The notes beneath the pieces are model-generated. The model had not been told where the DNA came from and did no database searches. It saw nothing but the letters and a program-made list of their open reading frames with translations. Below, in pieces: positions 6,672 to 13,638 of a DNA stretch of 14,722 bases (the first letter of the stretch is position 1; each line of letters begins with the position of its first letter). The DNA comes from Burkholderiales bacterium (GTDB lineage: Bacteria > Pseudomonadota > Gammaproteobacteria > Burkholderiales > Casimicrobiaceae): assembly GCA_025354075.1 (NCBI GenBank), contig JANXNO010000033.1:1-14722 (forward strand), given 5' to 3'. The translations under genes and the position numbers were made by a program.

Positions 6672-8978
6672 ATGGATACCCCGTCCCAGCAAAATCTCAA
6701 CCAGTTACCCATTGGTACCGTCCTTGGTGACTTCAAAATCACCGGCATCGTCGGTGAGGGCGGATTTGGTATCGTCTATCTGGCCTATGAGTCAACACTT
6801 GACCGTACCGTGGCGATCAAGGAGTACCTGCCCTCGTCTATCGCCGGGCGCACCGGCAATCAGTCAGTCATGGTGCGCTCTCAGCTGAACACCAACGCGT
6901 ATGCGTCCGGGTTGAAGAATTTTCTGCGTGAAGCACAGTTGCTGGCGCGCTTTTCGCACCCTGCGATGGTCGAAGTGCACCGGGTGTGGGAGCAAAACTC
7001 CACCGCGTACATGGCGATGCGCTTTTACGACGGCAAAACCCTACGCGAACTGCGGCAGGGCACGGCCACGTTTGACGAGCTCTACATCCGGCGGTTGATG
7101 GAGCCGATTTTTGACGCGGTAGCCTTGTTGCACGCGCAGAACGTCATCCACCGCGACGTGTCCCCCGACAACATTCTGATGCGTGGTAACGGCGCGCCGG
7201 TGCTGCTTGATCTGGGGGCAGCCCGTCTTGTCATTGGCGGCATGACGCAGGCGTTGACGACGATTCTCAAGCCGGGTTACGCCCCTATCGAGCAATACGT
7301 GGACGATGGCACCATGCGCCAGGGCCCGTGGACGGACGTCTACGGCCTCGGCGCGGTGCTCTACTACCTGTTGACGGGCGTTGCGCCACCCCAGGCAGTT
7401 GCGCGCATGATCACCGACCCGCTGCGCAAGACATTGCTTGCTGCGCTGCAGATACCAGTTGCACCTTACTTCATCGATGCTGTGGTGAAGGCGTTGGCGG
7501 TGCGACCGGATGATCGCTACCAAAGCGTCGACGAGCTGCGCGACGCGCTGGACTGGATGGATCCGCTTCCGGTTGAGCCACGAACGACCTATGTGCGCGT
7601 CGATGCGCCCAACGTGTCTGCGGCAGTTGCCGGCGCGGTTGCATCGAGTGCCGCCACCCGGTTATCCATCGAGCCGCTGCTGCCGACAGCGGTGGTCAAG
7701 ACAGCCGCCCCGACCGCGCCCGTTGCGTCGCTTGCGTCGCTTGGCCTTCCGCCCGTGTCTGTGGTGCCCGTCGCACCGGTTGCGTCGGTTGCGCCTTTCG
7801 AGTTTGTTACTTCCGCGCCGGCACCAGCGGTGGATTCAGAGGCTACGATTGTGTGGCAACCCGGTGCCGTCAACGAGGCGCTGACCGCAGCAGCACCCGC
7901 GTATGTGCCCGCCCCCTCATCCGCGCCTACCCCGATTCCAGTTGCCGCACCCGTCGCTCGCGCCATAACGGCACCCGCGCCCCAGCGTGCACCAGCAACC
8001 GCGCCCGCAGCGATACCCGAGCCGGTACCAGTCGCGGCACCGATTGGGCGCGCCAAAGCGTACGGAGACAGCGAAAGTTCGGGCAGCAAAGTCTGGATCT
8101 TTGCTGCGCTGGCAGCGCTGATTGCCGCAGTCGCGGGCTTCATGGTTCTAAATCGTCCCGCAAAAGAGGTGCCTCCGCCGCCCGCCGTCGCGGCCAGCGA
8201 GCCTGCGCCCAGTGCGCCGCCGGTGTCTGCACCGATTGTGATTGCGCCAGCGGCGGAGCCACCGAAAAGTGAGCCCGTGCCGTTACCCGTCGCGGCCAAA
8301 GTCGCGCCTGACGTCACCAAGCCACTGCCTGAACTCAAGGCGAAAGACACGCCACGCCCTGAAGACGATAAGCTCGCGCAGGCACTCGCCAAGCGCGACG
8401 CCGAAGAAAAAGCCAAGGCCAAAGCAGACGCATTGGCACTTGCAGCAAAGGCGAAAGCCGACGCTGCTGAGGAGCGGGCGAAGGCGCGCGCCAAAACCGA
8501 AGCTGAAGAACGTGCCGCTACCTACGCGCGCACCGAGGCCGACGAGCGTGCCCGGCGTGCCCGGCTTGAGGAGGAAGAGCGCCAAGCCGCAGCAGCCAAA
8601 GCCAGGCAGGAGGTCGAACGACAGGCAAAAGCCCCGGCAATGGTCACCACGCCGAGCGGCTTGACTGTAGCGGCTCCAAAGCGCACCGTTGAGGAGCTGT
8701 CCGCCGCCGGGAAGGCTGCATTTAGCCGGGGCGAAGTAGGCGCGGCGCGGGCCGCCTGGACTGAGCTGGTTAACCATCCCGAAGCGCAGCCGCGTTCCAA
8801 AGCGATCACGTATAACAACCTGGCGGTGAGCTATTGCCAGGGCGGCGATGAAGCAGGCTGCGAGCGCATGTATGCGGCGATGTTCCGCGCTGATCGCGCT
8901 TACGGCGCGGAGGTGGGCGAGCGCGAGTTACCGCTGTTCAAGCGAGCCTACGACCGCGCGGCACGTAGCGCGCGCTAG
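6672..8978 (+). CDS. Transmembrane Ser/Thr protein kinase with TolA-like and TPR-like C-terminal regions
   Basis: The 768-residue protein has a kinase domain (about 21-295) with VGEGGFGIVY (27-36), VAIKEYLP (K50), HRDVSPDN (160-167), DLGAAR (180-185) and GYAPIEQY. A Pro/Ala/Val-rich linker (about 310-470) precedes one membrane helix (about 475-496, WIFAALAALIAAVAGFMVL). Beyond it come a second Pro-rich stretch, a long Ala/Lys/Glu/Arg helical segment (about 550-660, AKADALALAAKAKADAAEERA-like, TolA-like) and a TPR-like end (about 673-768, AAGKAAFSRGEVGAARAAW and AITYNNLAVSYCQGG). The C-terminal region should therefore be periplasmic: long enough to span part of the periplasm and built to bind a partner. 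It is paralogous to the tail-anchored kinase (shared NILV/MxGNGAPVLLDLGAAR-type core) and divergent from it. The start is the first ATG before the conserved LGDFKITGIVG. A signal-sensing role upstream of T6SS activity is inference; substrates are unknown. Confidence 0.92.
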   Translation: MDTPSQQNLNQLPIGTVLGDFKITGIVGEGGFGIVYLAYESTLDRTVAIKEYLPSSIAGRTGNQSVMVRSQLNTNAYASGLKNFLREAQLLARFSHPAMVEVHRVWEQNSTAYMAMRFYDGKTLRELRQGTATFDELYIRRLMEPIFDAVALLHAQNVIHRDVSPDNILMRGNGAPVLLDLGAARLVIGGMTQALTTILKPGYAPIEQYVDDGTMRQGPWTDVYGLGAVLYYLLTGVAPPQAVARMITDPLRKTLLAALQIPVAPYFIDAVVKALAVRPDDRYQSVDELRDALDWMDPLPVEPRTTYVRVDAPNVSAAVAGAVASSAATRLSIEPLLPTAVVKTAAPTAPVASLASLGLPPVSVVPVAPVASVAPFEFVTSAPAPAVDSEATIVWQPGAVNEALTAAAPAYVPAPSSAPTPIPVAAPVARAITAPAPQRAPATAPAAIPEPVPVAAPIGRAKAYGDSESSGSKVWIFAALAALIAAVAGFMVLNRPAKEVPPPPAVAASEPAPSAPPVSAPIVIAPAAEPPKSEPVPLPVAAKVAPDVTKPLPELKAKDTPRPEDDKLAQALAKRDAEEKAKAKADALALAAKAKADAAEERAKARAKTEAEERAATYARTEADERARRARLEEEERQAAAAKARQEVERQAKAPAMVTTPSGLTVAAPKRTVEELSAAGKAAFSRGEVGAARAAWTELVNHPEAQPRSKAITYNNLAVSYCQGGDEAGCERMYAAMFRADRAYGAEVGERELPLFKRAYDRAARSAR
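8967..8978. other. Palindrome at the convergent gene ends
   Basis: TAGCGCGCGCTA is a perfect 12-bp palindrome. It includes the last codons and the TAG stop of the plus-strand kinase gene and sits 4 bp from the patatin stop. It has no T-run on either side, so it is at best a weak bidirectional terminator. The two genes have no other room for a terminator between them. Confidence 0.35.
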
Positions 8979-8982
8979 TGCG

Positions 8983-10191
8983 TCAGTCGCGAAAAAAATC
9001 CAGCATTTCGGCGGCGCGCGCATACGCATCGCGCTGGCCCATTTGCATCAGCGCCGCCACAAACCCCGGTTCAAACAACAGATAACTCGCCAGCGACGCG
9101 CCACCGGCGTCACTGATCAATGCCCCGAGCGATTTGCGAATGCTGAGTGGCATCTCCTGCACATGCTGCAGCGCAAGTGCGTCGAGCGACTGCGACGGTT
9201 GCATAGCGAACACACGAACGGGGCGATACGGCAATATTGCAGCAATTTCTGGTGGCAATTGTTTCAGGGTTTCGGTGACGCGTTGCGCCTGTTCGACGTC
9301 GGCCTGCAACGTGTCGTGAAACACGCTGGCCATCGCGTGTGCGGCCACCGCGCTCAAGCCCGGCTTTTCCTGAATCGGCGCATCGCTGCCGAGGCCCGAG
9401 CGTTTGGGTTGACCCACGCCAATCACCATGATGCGGTGTGCGCCCAGATGCATCGCTGGCGACAGCGGAGAGATTTGCCGCATTGAGCCGTCACCAAAGT
9501 ATTCGCTTTGCCCGTCGACCGTGAGCGCGGTGGCGGGGAACACAAACGGAATGGCACTTGACGCCATCAGATGCTCGACGCTCAAATTTTGAAATTCCGC
9601 GCGGCGACCGGGGCGATGCCACGGGTCGGGCGCTGAGTCGTCGTCGCTGTGGCAAAACGTCCAGTGCACACCGCTCGAATAGCTCGACGCAGTCACCGCC
9701 ACACTGGTCAGAACTTTGCTGGCCAGCGCGCCGTCGATGCCCTTGAACCACACCGCCTTGCGCAGCGTTTCAGCCAGCGGCGCGTTGTCGAGAATGGCAC
9801 CGTGCGCCAACGCCCCACGCGACAGATTCAACGCGGCCAGATATTTGTGACTGCCCCCAAACCAGGCGTCAGCCGAGGTCTTGTTGAGCTGATACACATC
9901 GCCCGAGCGCACCTGTTGCCAGAACGCCGCAAGCTGGCTGAAGGACGCGAGCCCGGTTTGCGCGCAACTCGCGAGATAGGCTGCATTGATGGCACCGGCC
10001 GACGTGCCGACCAGCACCTCAAACGGAAACCACGGTTGATCCGGCGGACGACTTTGACTGAGCATCGCCGCCATCGCCTTCAGCACGCCCGCCTGATAGG
10101 CCGTTCGCGCCCCTCCGCCCATCAGCACCAGCGCGCGGACGTTGTGCCCCTGCTGTGCGAGACCGGAATAAATAATGGTGCCAAGTGCCAT
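8983..10191 (-). CDS. Patatin-like phospholipase
   Basis: The 402-residue protein has all patatin signatures: the oxyanion-hole loop LMGGGARTAYQAGVL (23-37), the nucleophile elbow GTSAGAIN (62-69, Ser64), and a catalytic Asp in FGDGSMRQ (D234; DGS instead of the common DGG). It should hydrolyse acyl chains from phospholipids through a Ser-Asp dyad. There is no signal peptide and no membrane helix, so it is a cytoplasmic enzyme or a substrate of a signal-independent system such as the T6SS. Patatin-type phospholipases are one known class of T6SS lipase effectors (Tle), and the neighbouring vgrG island makes that plausible; it could equally be a housekeeping lysophospholipase. It converges with the kinase gene and is preceded by repeat copy 2. 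The ATG at 10191 has a poor Shine-Dalgarno. The next in-frame ATG (codon 24) lies inside the GGGAR motif, so the upstream start is kept. Confidence 0.9.
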   Translation of the reverse strand: MALGTIIYSGLAQQGHNVRALVLMGGGARTAYQAGVLKAMAAMLSQSRPPDQPWFPFEVLVGTSAGAINAAYLASCAQTGLASFSQLAAFWQQVRSGDVYQLNKTSADAWFGGSHKYLAALNLSRGALAHGAILDNAPLAETLRKAVWFKGIDGALASKVLTSVAVTASSYSSGVHWTFCHSDDDSAPDPWHRPGRRAEFQNLSVEHLMASSAIPFVFPATALTVDGQSEYFGDGSMRQISPLSPAMHLGAHRIMVIGVGQPKRSGLGSDAPIQEKPGLSAVAAHAMASVFHDTLQADVEQAQRVTETLKQLPPEIAAILPYRPVRVFAMQPSQSLDALALQHVQEMPLSIRKSLGALISDAGGASLASYLLFEPGFVAALMQMGQRDAYARAAEMLDFFRD

Positions 10192-10207
10192 GTGCGGGGA
10201 GGTGCGT

Positions 10208-10227
10208 TTTTTGTGTGTTTTTGTGTG
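10208..10227. repeat. Tandem 10-bp repeat in the patatin leader
   Basis: TTTTTGTGTG occurs twice head to tail on the plus strand, so the patatin mRNA leader carries CACACAAAAA twice, 16-36 bases before its ATG. An A/C-rich unstructured leader can aid translation in the absence of a good Shine-Dalgarno, or be a binding site for a small RNA or Hfq. It is also a possible slippage tract. Confidence 0.6.
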
Positions 10228-10281
10228 AGGTGGAGCGCTTGTGATAGTACGATAACGGCGTATAGCTTTTAAGTGAAAGCG

Positions 10282-10382
10282 CCGTTCAAAATGGGCATAT
10301 ACAGTGATTTCTTAATAAGTCGACAATTGGCAATAACCTAGCCTATGCCCTTATTGGATGGCTACTGCACAATAAAGCTGTA
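10282..10382. repeat. Intergenic 100-bp repeat, copy 2
   Basis: This is the partner of the copy at 5098-5197, with the same blocks in the same order: GGGCATAT (10293-10300), GTCGACAAT (10319-10327), TATGCCC (10344-10350), GATGGC and AAAGCTGTA (to 10382). Here GGGCATA and TATGCCC form a perfect 7-bp inverted pair. The copy begins only three bases past the stop of the downstream methyltransferase gene and lies upstream of the patatin gene, the same orientation and gene context as copy 1. The rest of the gap (10192-10281) holds the A/C-rich leader and no gene. Confidence 0.8.
10298..10326 (-). promoter_or_regulatory. Candidate promoter of the patatin gene inside repeat copy 2
   Basis: On the minus strand TTGTCG (10321-10326) is followed after exactly 17 bases by TGTATA (10298-10303). 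This is a reasonable sigma-70-like pair about 107 bp upstream of the patatin ATG. The same positions in copy 1 give TTGTCG-N17-CTGATA. Confidence 0.45.
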
Positions 10383-10385
10383 TTG

Positions 10386-11561
10386 CTAATTGCCGAGACC
10401 TTCGTGGGCAACGGGCTTCATGGCGACGATGATCAGGCCGACGATCGGCACGCCAGCTTCGACACGAATCTCGGCTTCGACGATGTTCGGCTCGGCAAAT
10501 CCGGCGGCCCCCAGTGCGCTCGTCACATAGGCCTCGCTGTGCTGATACCGACCTGTGGTGTCGAGCAAGAAATCACGCGCCACAACGGTCGCTGGTGTCG
10601 GCGATTGGTCCTGCGTTGTGCCTTCTGCCAGATCGCCGGGCACGGCCTCTCCGTCAACCGGCTCCACAGCCGAAGCGGCGCGAGGAATCAATTTTTCCAC
10701 CGTACACGCGATCCAGCCGCCTGATCGAAGCGCAGTGAAGGCATTCGAAAATATATCGTTCACCCGACCGAAATAGATCAGTGTGTCCGACGCAAAAAGC
10801 ACATCAAAACGCGCTTCGAATTGGCCCAGAAAGCTCGTCAACTCGGCCGTTTCAAGCTGGTCGTAGAGGCCACGCGCACGGGCCTTGTCAAGCATGCCCG
10901 ACGAGAGGTCTGCGCCCACCAGATGCCGTGCCCAAGGCCGCAACAGCGATGCGCAGAGGCCAGTTCCGCAGCCCATGTCGAGAATGTCCAGCGAACTGCC
11001 GATGTCCGGTGGCAGCACCGAGGCGAGATGTGCGTGCAGCACTTCGGGCGCTCGATATTTCAGACGGTTAAGCAGTAACGCATCGAATGCTTCGGCACCA
11101 TCATCGAATTTTTTGCGCACCAGTTCGTCTGAGGCGCGATCCGGTACATTTTCTTCGCTGTAGGCGGCTAGCAGATACGGCGCAACGGGATCATTTGGTG
11201 CAGCTACGCACCACACGCGAAGCACCGCCACCGCCACCTCTGGGCGACCAATTTGCGCGAGGCTCCACGCGAGCGGATGGTACGCATCGGTGAGCCGTGC
11301 GTCCAATGCCAGGGCCTGCTCTAGGAGTGCTATGGCCTCGCGCCGAAAGGCAGGATACGCGTGCAGAATGATGCCCAGCTTGCAGAGCGCGGCACCGTGC
11401 TCTGGATTGACAGCTAACACGCGGCGGTAGGTATCTGCAGCATCGCGATCACGATCTTCCGCGCTGAGCCATGCACCCAGTTCCATGAGCGCATCCACGT
11501 CGGCCGGATTTGCGGCGATGGCGGCGCGAAGGGCGCCTTCGCGATCAGCGGTATTGGTCAT
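10386..11561 (-). CDS. TPR-domain class I SAM methyltransferase (downstream paralogue)
   Basis: The 391-residue protein has three to four TPR-like helix pairs in residues about 5-135 (ALMELGAWLSAEDRDRDAAD, ALCKLGIILHA, PLAWSLAQIGRPEVAVAVL), a linker with KFDDGAEAFDALLLNRLKYRAP, and a Rossmann methyltransferase domain. Motif I is LDILDMGCGTGLC (191-203), the acidic end of strand 2 is in VGADLSSGML (D218), and motif IV is FDVLFASDTLIYF. The C-terminal region carries GGWIACTVEKL and LGAAGFAEPNIVEAEIRVEAG. It should transfer a methyl group from S-adenosylmethionine to a substrate that the TPR part may select; the substrate is unknown. It starts 3 nt after the stop of the upstream paralogue, so the pair is translationally coupled. 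Both lie between hydrolase genes, a context that suggests modification or chaperoning of a product of the same operon, which is inference only. Confidence 0.9.
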   Translation of the reverse strand: MTNTADREGALRAAIAANPADVDALMELGAWLSAEDRDRDAADTYRRVLAVNPEHGAALCKLGIILHAYPAFRREAIALLEQALALDARLTDAYHPLAWSLAQIGRPEVAVAVLRVWCVAAPNDPVAPYLLAAYSEENVPDRASDELVRKKFDDGAEAFDALLLNRLKYRAPEVLHAHLASVLPPDIGSSLDILDMGCGTGLCASLLRPWARHLVGADLSSGMLDKARARGLYDQLETAELTSFLGQFEARFDVLFASDTLIYFGRVNDIFSNAFTALRSGGWIACTVEKLIPRAASAVEPVDGEAVPGDLAEGTTQDQSPTPATVVARDFLLDTTGRYQHSEAYVTSALGAAGFAEPNIVEAEIRVEAGVPIVGLIIVAMKPVAHEGLGN

Positions 11562-11564
11562 GAA

Positions 11565-12923
11565 TCAAGGATGATGCAACGTGATCAGCAAGCCTGCGGC
11601 AGGACGTCCCGCCTCGATGCGCAGCGTAATCGAGCGCGTCGCACGAATTTGCAGGCCTGCCGCGTTTGCGCAGGCAGCACTATGCGAAAGGCTGTGCGCG
11701 TAGCGGCCGCTGGTACGCAGCTCATGATTGAGGGACGCGTTCTCCAGCGCTTCGACGGTACAAAAGATATGTCCACCCACTCGCGTTGCGCGCGCGAATG
11801 ACGCCATCAACGCGGTGAGATTGGCGAAATAGATGAGCGTGTCGGCCGATACGATCACGTCAAACTCACCGGGGTGATGGTCAAGAAAATGCACCAGTTC
11901 GCTCTTGTGCAATTCACCGTACGTGTTTCGCTTTGCGGCCTGCGCCAACATGCCGGCCGACAAATCCACGCCACACAATCGTCTGGCCCACGGCGCAACC
12001 AACGGGCCGCAGAGCCCCGTGCCACACCCGGCGTCCACGATATCCAGCGCGCCGTTCGCTACCGGATACACGAGCGCGAGCGCCTCAGCAACCAATTGCG
12101 GCGCGTGATACTGAAGCTGGGCGAGTTTGCTGTCAAACGTGCTTGCAAAGTCGTCGAAGACCGCCTCGACGTAGGCGTCACTGGCGCGCTCGGGCAGATC
12201 GGGCTGAGTCAGGGCATTGAGGTGGTGCTTGAGCACCGGATTGTCGGGCTCTTCTTTAAGCCACTGCTGATAGTGATCGATGGCCTCTGCAGTGCGCCCC
12301 AGATGCACGTATGCCCGGGCAACCAGCTCGCGCGAGGCACTTTTTGGCATCAACACAATGGCACGGCCACACGCGTCAACGCCCTCAGGGATACGTCCCT
12401 GATTGATCAGCGCCTGCGACAGGCCGTACCAGGCCAACGCAAACTCCGGTGACACTTGAATGGATTGGCGAAAAGACGCTTCGGCAGCGACCGGATTGGT
12501 GCCAAGATACGCCCGCCCCAGGTTGTGATTGGCGCTGGCAAGGGTGTGGGTGTCGGGTCCTAACTCAATACACCGCGAAAAGGCGGTCATCGCTTCATCG
12601 CGACGTGCGAGTCGTGAGTAAACGTTGCCTACGTCGTTCCAGCGAGCCGCGTCAGCGGGTGCCAGCACTATTGACCGCTGCATCAAACCAAGCGCTTCGT
12701 CGGAGCGCCCCTGCATATTGCGTAGCGCGCCCATGAGGTGCAGCGCATCCGGTTCTTCTGGCAGCGCAGCCAGGATGCTGCCGAGAACGTATTCAGCCGA
12801 TGTCAAATCTTCTTGTGCCAGCAAAGATCGACCGAGATCGATAGACTCCTTGAGTGTCAGACTGACTTGACGCCCCTGATTAATGGCCTTTGGGCGTGCC
12901 TTGGATGTTTTCCGGGTGGACAT
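11565..12923 (-). CDS. TPR-domain class I SAM methyltransferase (upstream paralogue)
   Basis: From the ATG at 12923 (MSTRKTSKARPKA) the protein has 452 residues. About six TPR units fill residues 25-240 (AEYVLGSILAALPEEPDALH, ARWNDVGNVYSRLARRDEAM, ASANHNLGRAYLGTNPVAAE, AWYGLSQALINQGRIPEG, AYVHLGRTAEAIDHYQQWL). A connecting motif VFDDFASTFDSKL follows, then a methyltransferase domain with LDIVDAGCGTGLC (293-305), CGVDLSAGML, FDVIVSADTLIYF and GGHIFCTVEAL. The catalytic half closely matches the downstream paralogue, so the pair arose by duplication, and this copy has more TPRs. The frame is open to 13055, but that extension overlaps the preceding gene and is basic and low-quality, so 12923 is preferred; no strong Shine-Dalgarno decides. 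The substrate is unknown. The basic N-terminal tail is not a signal peptide. Confidence 0.88.
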   Translation of the reverse strand: MSTRKTSKARPKAINQGRQVSLTLKESIDLGRSLLAQEDLTSAEYVLGSILAALPEEPDALHLMGALRNMQGRSDEALGLMQRSIVLAPADAARWNDVGNVYSRLARRDEAMTAFSRCIELGPDTHTLASANHNLGRAYLGTNPVAAEASFRQSIQVSPEFALAWYGLSQALINQGRIPEGVDACGRAIVLMPKSASRELVARAYVHLGRTAEAIDHYQQWLKEEPDNPVLKHHLNALTQPDLPERASDAYVEAVFDDFASTFDSKLAQLQYHAPQLVAEALALVYPVANGALDIVDAGCGTGLCGPLVAPWARRLCGVDLSAGMLAQAAKRNTYGELHKSELVHFLDHHPGEFDVIVSADTLIYFANLTALMASFARATRVGGHIFCTVEALENASLNHELRTSGRYAHSLSHSAACANAAGLQIRATRSITLRIEAGRPAAGLLITLHHP

Positions 12924-13008
12924 TGAATCGATTGAAGAACGCCAGCGCGAGCCTCGCAAGGACGGCCACGTGCCGTGGCTTCGGAGCTTAAGGCTTGAGA
13001 CTTGAGGC
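12924..13008. other. Short spacer with imperfect inverted repeats
   Basis: This 85-bp gap between the cysteine-hydrolase stop and the TPR-methyltransferase start holds two weak dyads. One is ACGGCCACGTGCCGT (12962-12976), a palindrome around CACGTG with one unpaired C. The other is an imperfect stem from CTTAAGGC to GGCCTAAGG (about 12987-13014). Neither is followed by a T-run on the minus strand. A partial terminator or processing site is possible, but the operon probably reads through. Confidence 0.3.
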
Positions 13009-13590
13009 CTAAGGAATTTGTGGGCGATAACAGGTGACGGTGCCGCTGACGGCAACCGTTGTTGATCCCTGTGTACCCGCTCGAAGGTACAGGCTCGACA
13101 ACGTAGTCACGTAGCGATCACCTTCAAAGTTTTGATGCAGCAGATTGACCGACCCGTCAATGTTGATCGAACTCACTACCGCAGTGTGGCGCGGTGTGCC
13201 GAGGGTGATTTCGGTCGTGTCAACGGCGTTTGCGCTGTCGACGGTGACCGATGAAACAAAATTCGAAAACTGCAACACGTCCCCCGGCTGCAGCGCAGAC
13301 GGCAACACGACAGTACCCCATACATAGAGCTGACTGGCATTGGGTCGACTGGCAGCCACCGACCTGATCGCGGTGTCCGCTGCATCCCAGCATTCACCGC
13401 GACCGATGGTATTACCCATTTGGCCTCGCAGATAACTCACGATATTCGCGCCTTGCGCTCGGCTGACTGGTGTGCCCATGGAAATCCTTTGCGAGTGAAA
13501 ACGATAGTCTGAAATAGCGGTGCAAAAGCGTTGATACACCGCCGACTGGTTCATGGTCAAAGACGTATTGCGCGCCCCCGTCAGCGACAT
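13009..13590 (-). CDS. Small CHAP/NlpC-P60-like cysteine hydrolase
   Basis: The 193-residue protein has the ordered catalytic pattern of papain-fold amidases/peptidases. GRGECWDAADTAI (64-76) carries Cys67 at the start of a helix. QPGDVLQFSNF (101-111) is the typical PGD turn. TPRHTAVVSSIN (132-143) carries His135, and NLLHQNFEG carries Asn154 as a third polar residue. It ends with VSGTVTCYRP. This is a single domain with almost no extra sequence and no Sec signal peptide, so export by a signal-independent route such as the T6SS fits. The likely reaction is cleavage of a peptide or amide bond, plausibly in peptidoglycan, by analogy to Tae-type effectors; the substrate is not shown by the sequence. 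It is encoded 48 bp after the lipase. No periplasmic immunity-like gene follows. The ATG at 13590 is used; a second ATG at codon 13 (13554) is possible. Confidence 0.75.
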   Translation of the reverse strand: MSLTGARNTSLTMNQSAVYQRFCTAISDYRFHSQRISMGTPVSRAQGANIVSYLRGQMGNTIGRGECWDAADTAIRSVAASRPNASQLYVWGTVVLPSALQPGDVLQFSNFVSSVTVDSANAVDTTEITLGTPRHTAVVSSINIDGSVNLLHQNFEGDRYVTTLSSLYLRAGTQGSTTVAVSGTVTCYRPQIP

Positions 13591-13638
13591 TTCTAACGAC
13601 TAAATTGCGTCGCCTCGTTACTGCGTCGTGTCAACTGA

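Noticed and set aside
5917..6672. 251-codon plus-strand frame antisense to the tail-anchored kinase, ending at the start of the other kinase
   Set aside because: It is Arg/His-rich with no domain signal and covers the kinase catalytic motifs in antisense, so it is a shadow.
7589..8494. 301-codon Ala/Gly/Ser-rich open frame on the minus strand inside the plus-strand kinase gene
   Set aside because: It is the antisense shadow of the GC-rich Pro/Ala linker and TolA-like segment. It has low complexity and no motif, and the kinase frame is clearly the coding one.
8967..8990. Intrinsic terminator between the converging kinase and patatin genes
   Set aside because: The palindrome has no adjacent T-run in the correct direction; the A-run at 8990-8996 lies inside the patatin coding end.
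9649..10272. 207-codon plus-strand frame antisense to the patatin gene
   Set aside because: It has a basic shadow composition, and patatin motifs occupy the opposite strand.
12924..13055. N-terminal extension of the upstream TPR-methyltransferase to 13055
   Set aside because: It would overlap the cysteine-hydrolase gene by 47 bp and adds a basic, motif-free stretch through spacer DNA with dyads. The ATG at 12923 is the better start.
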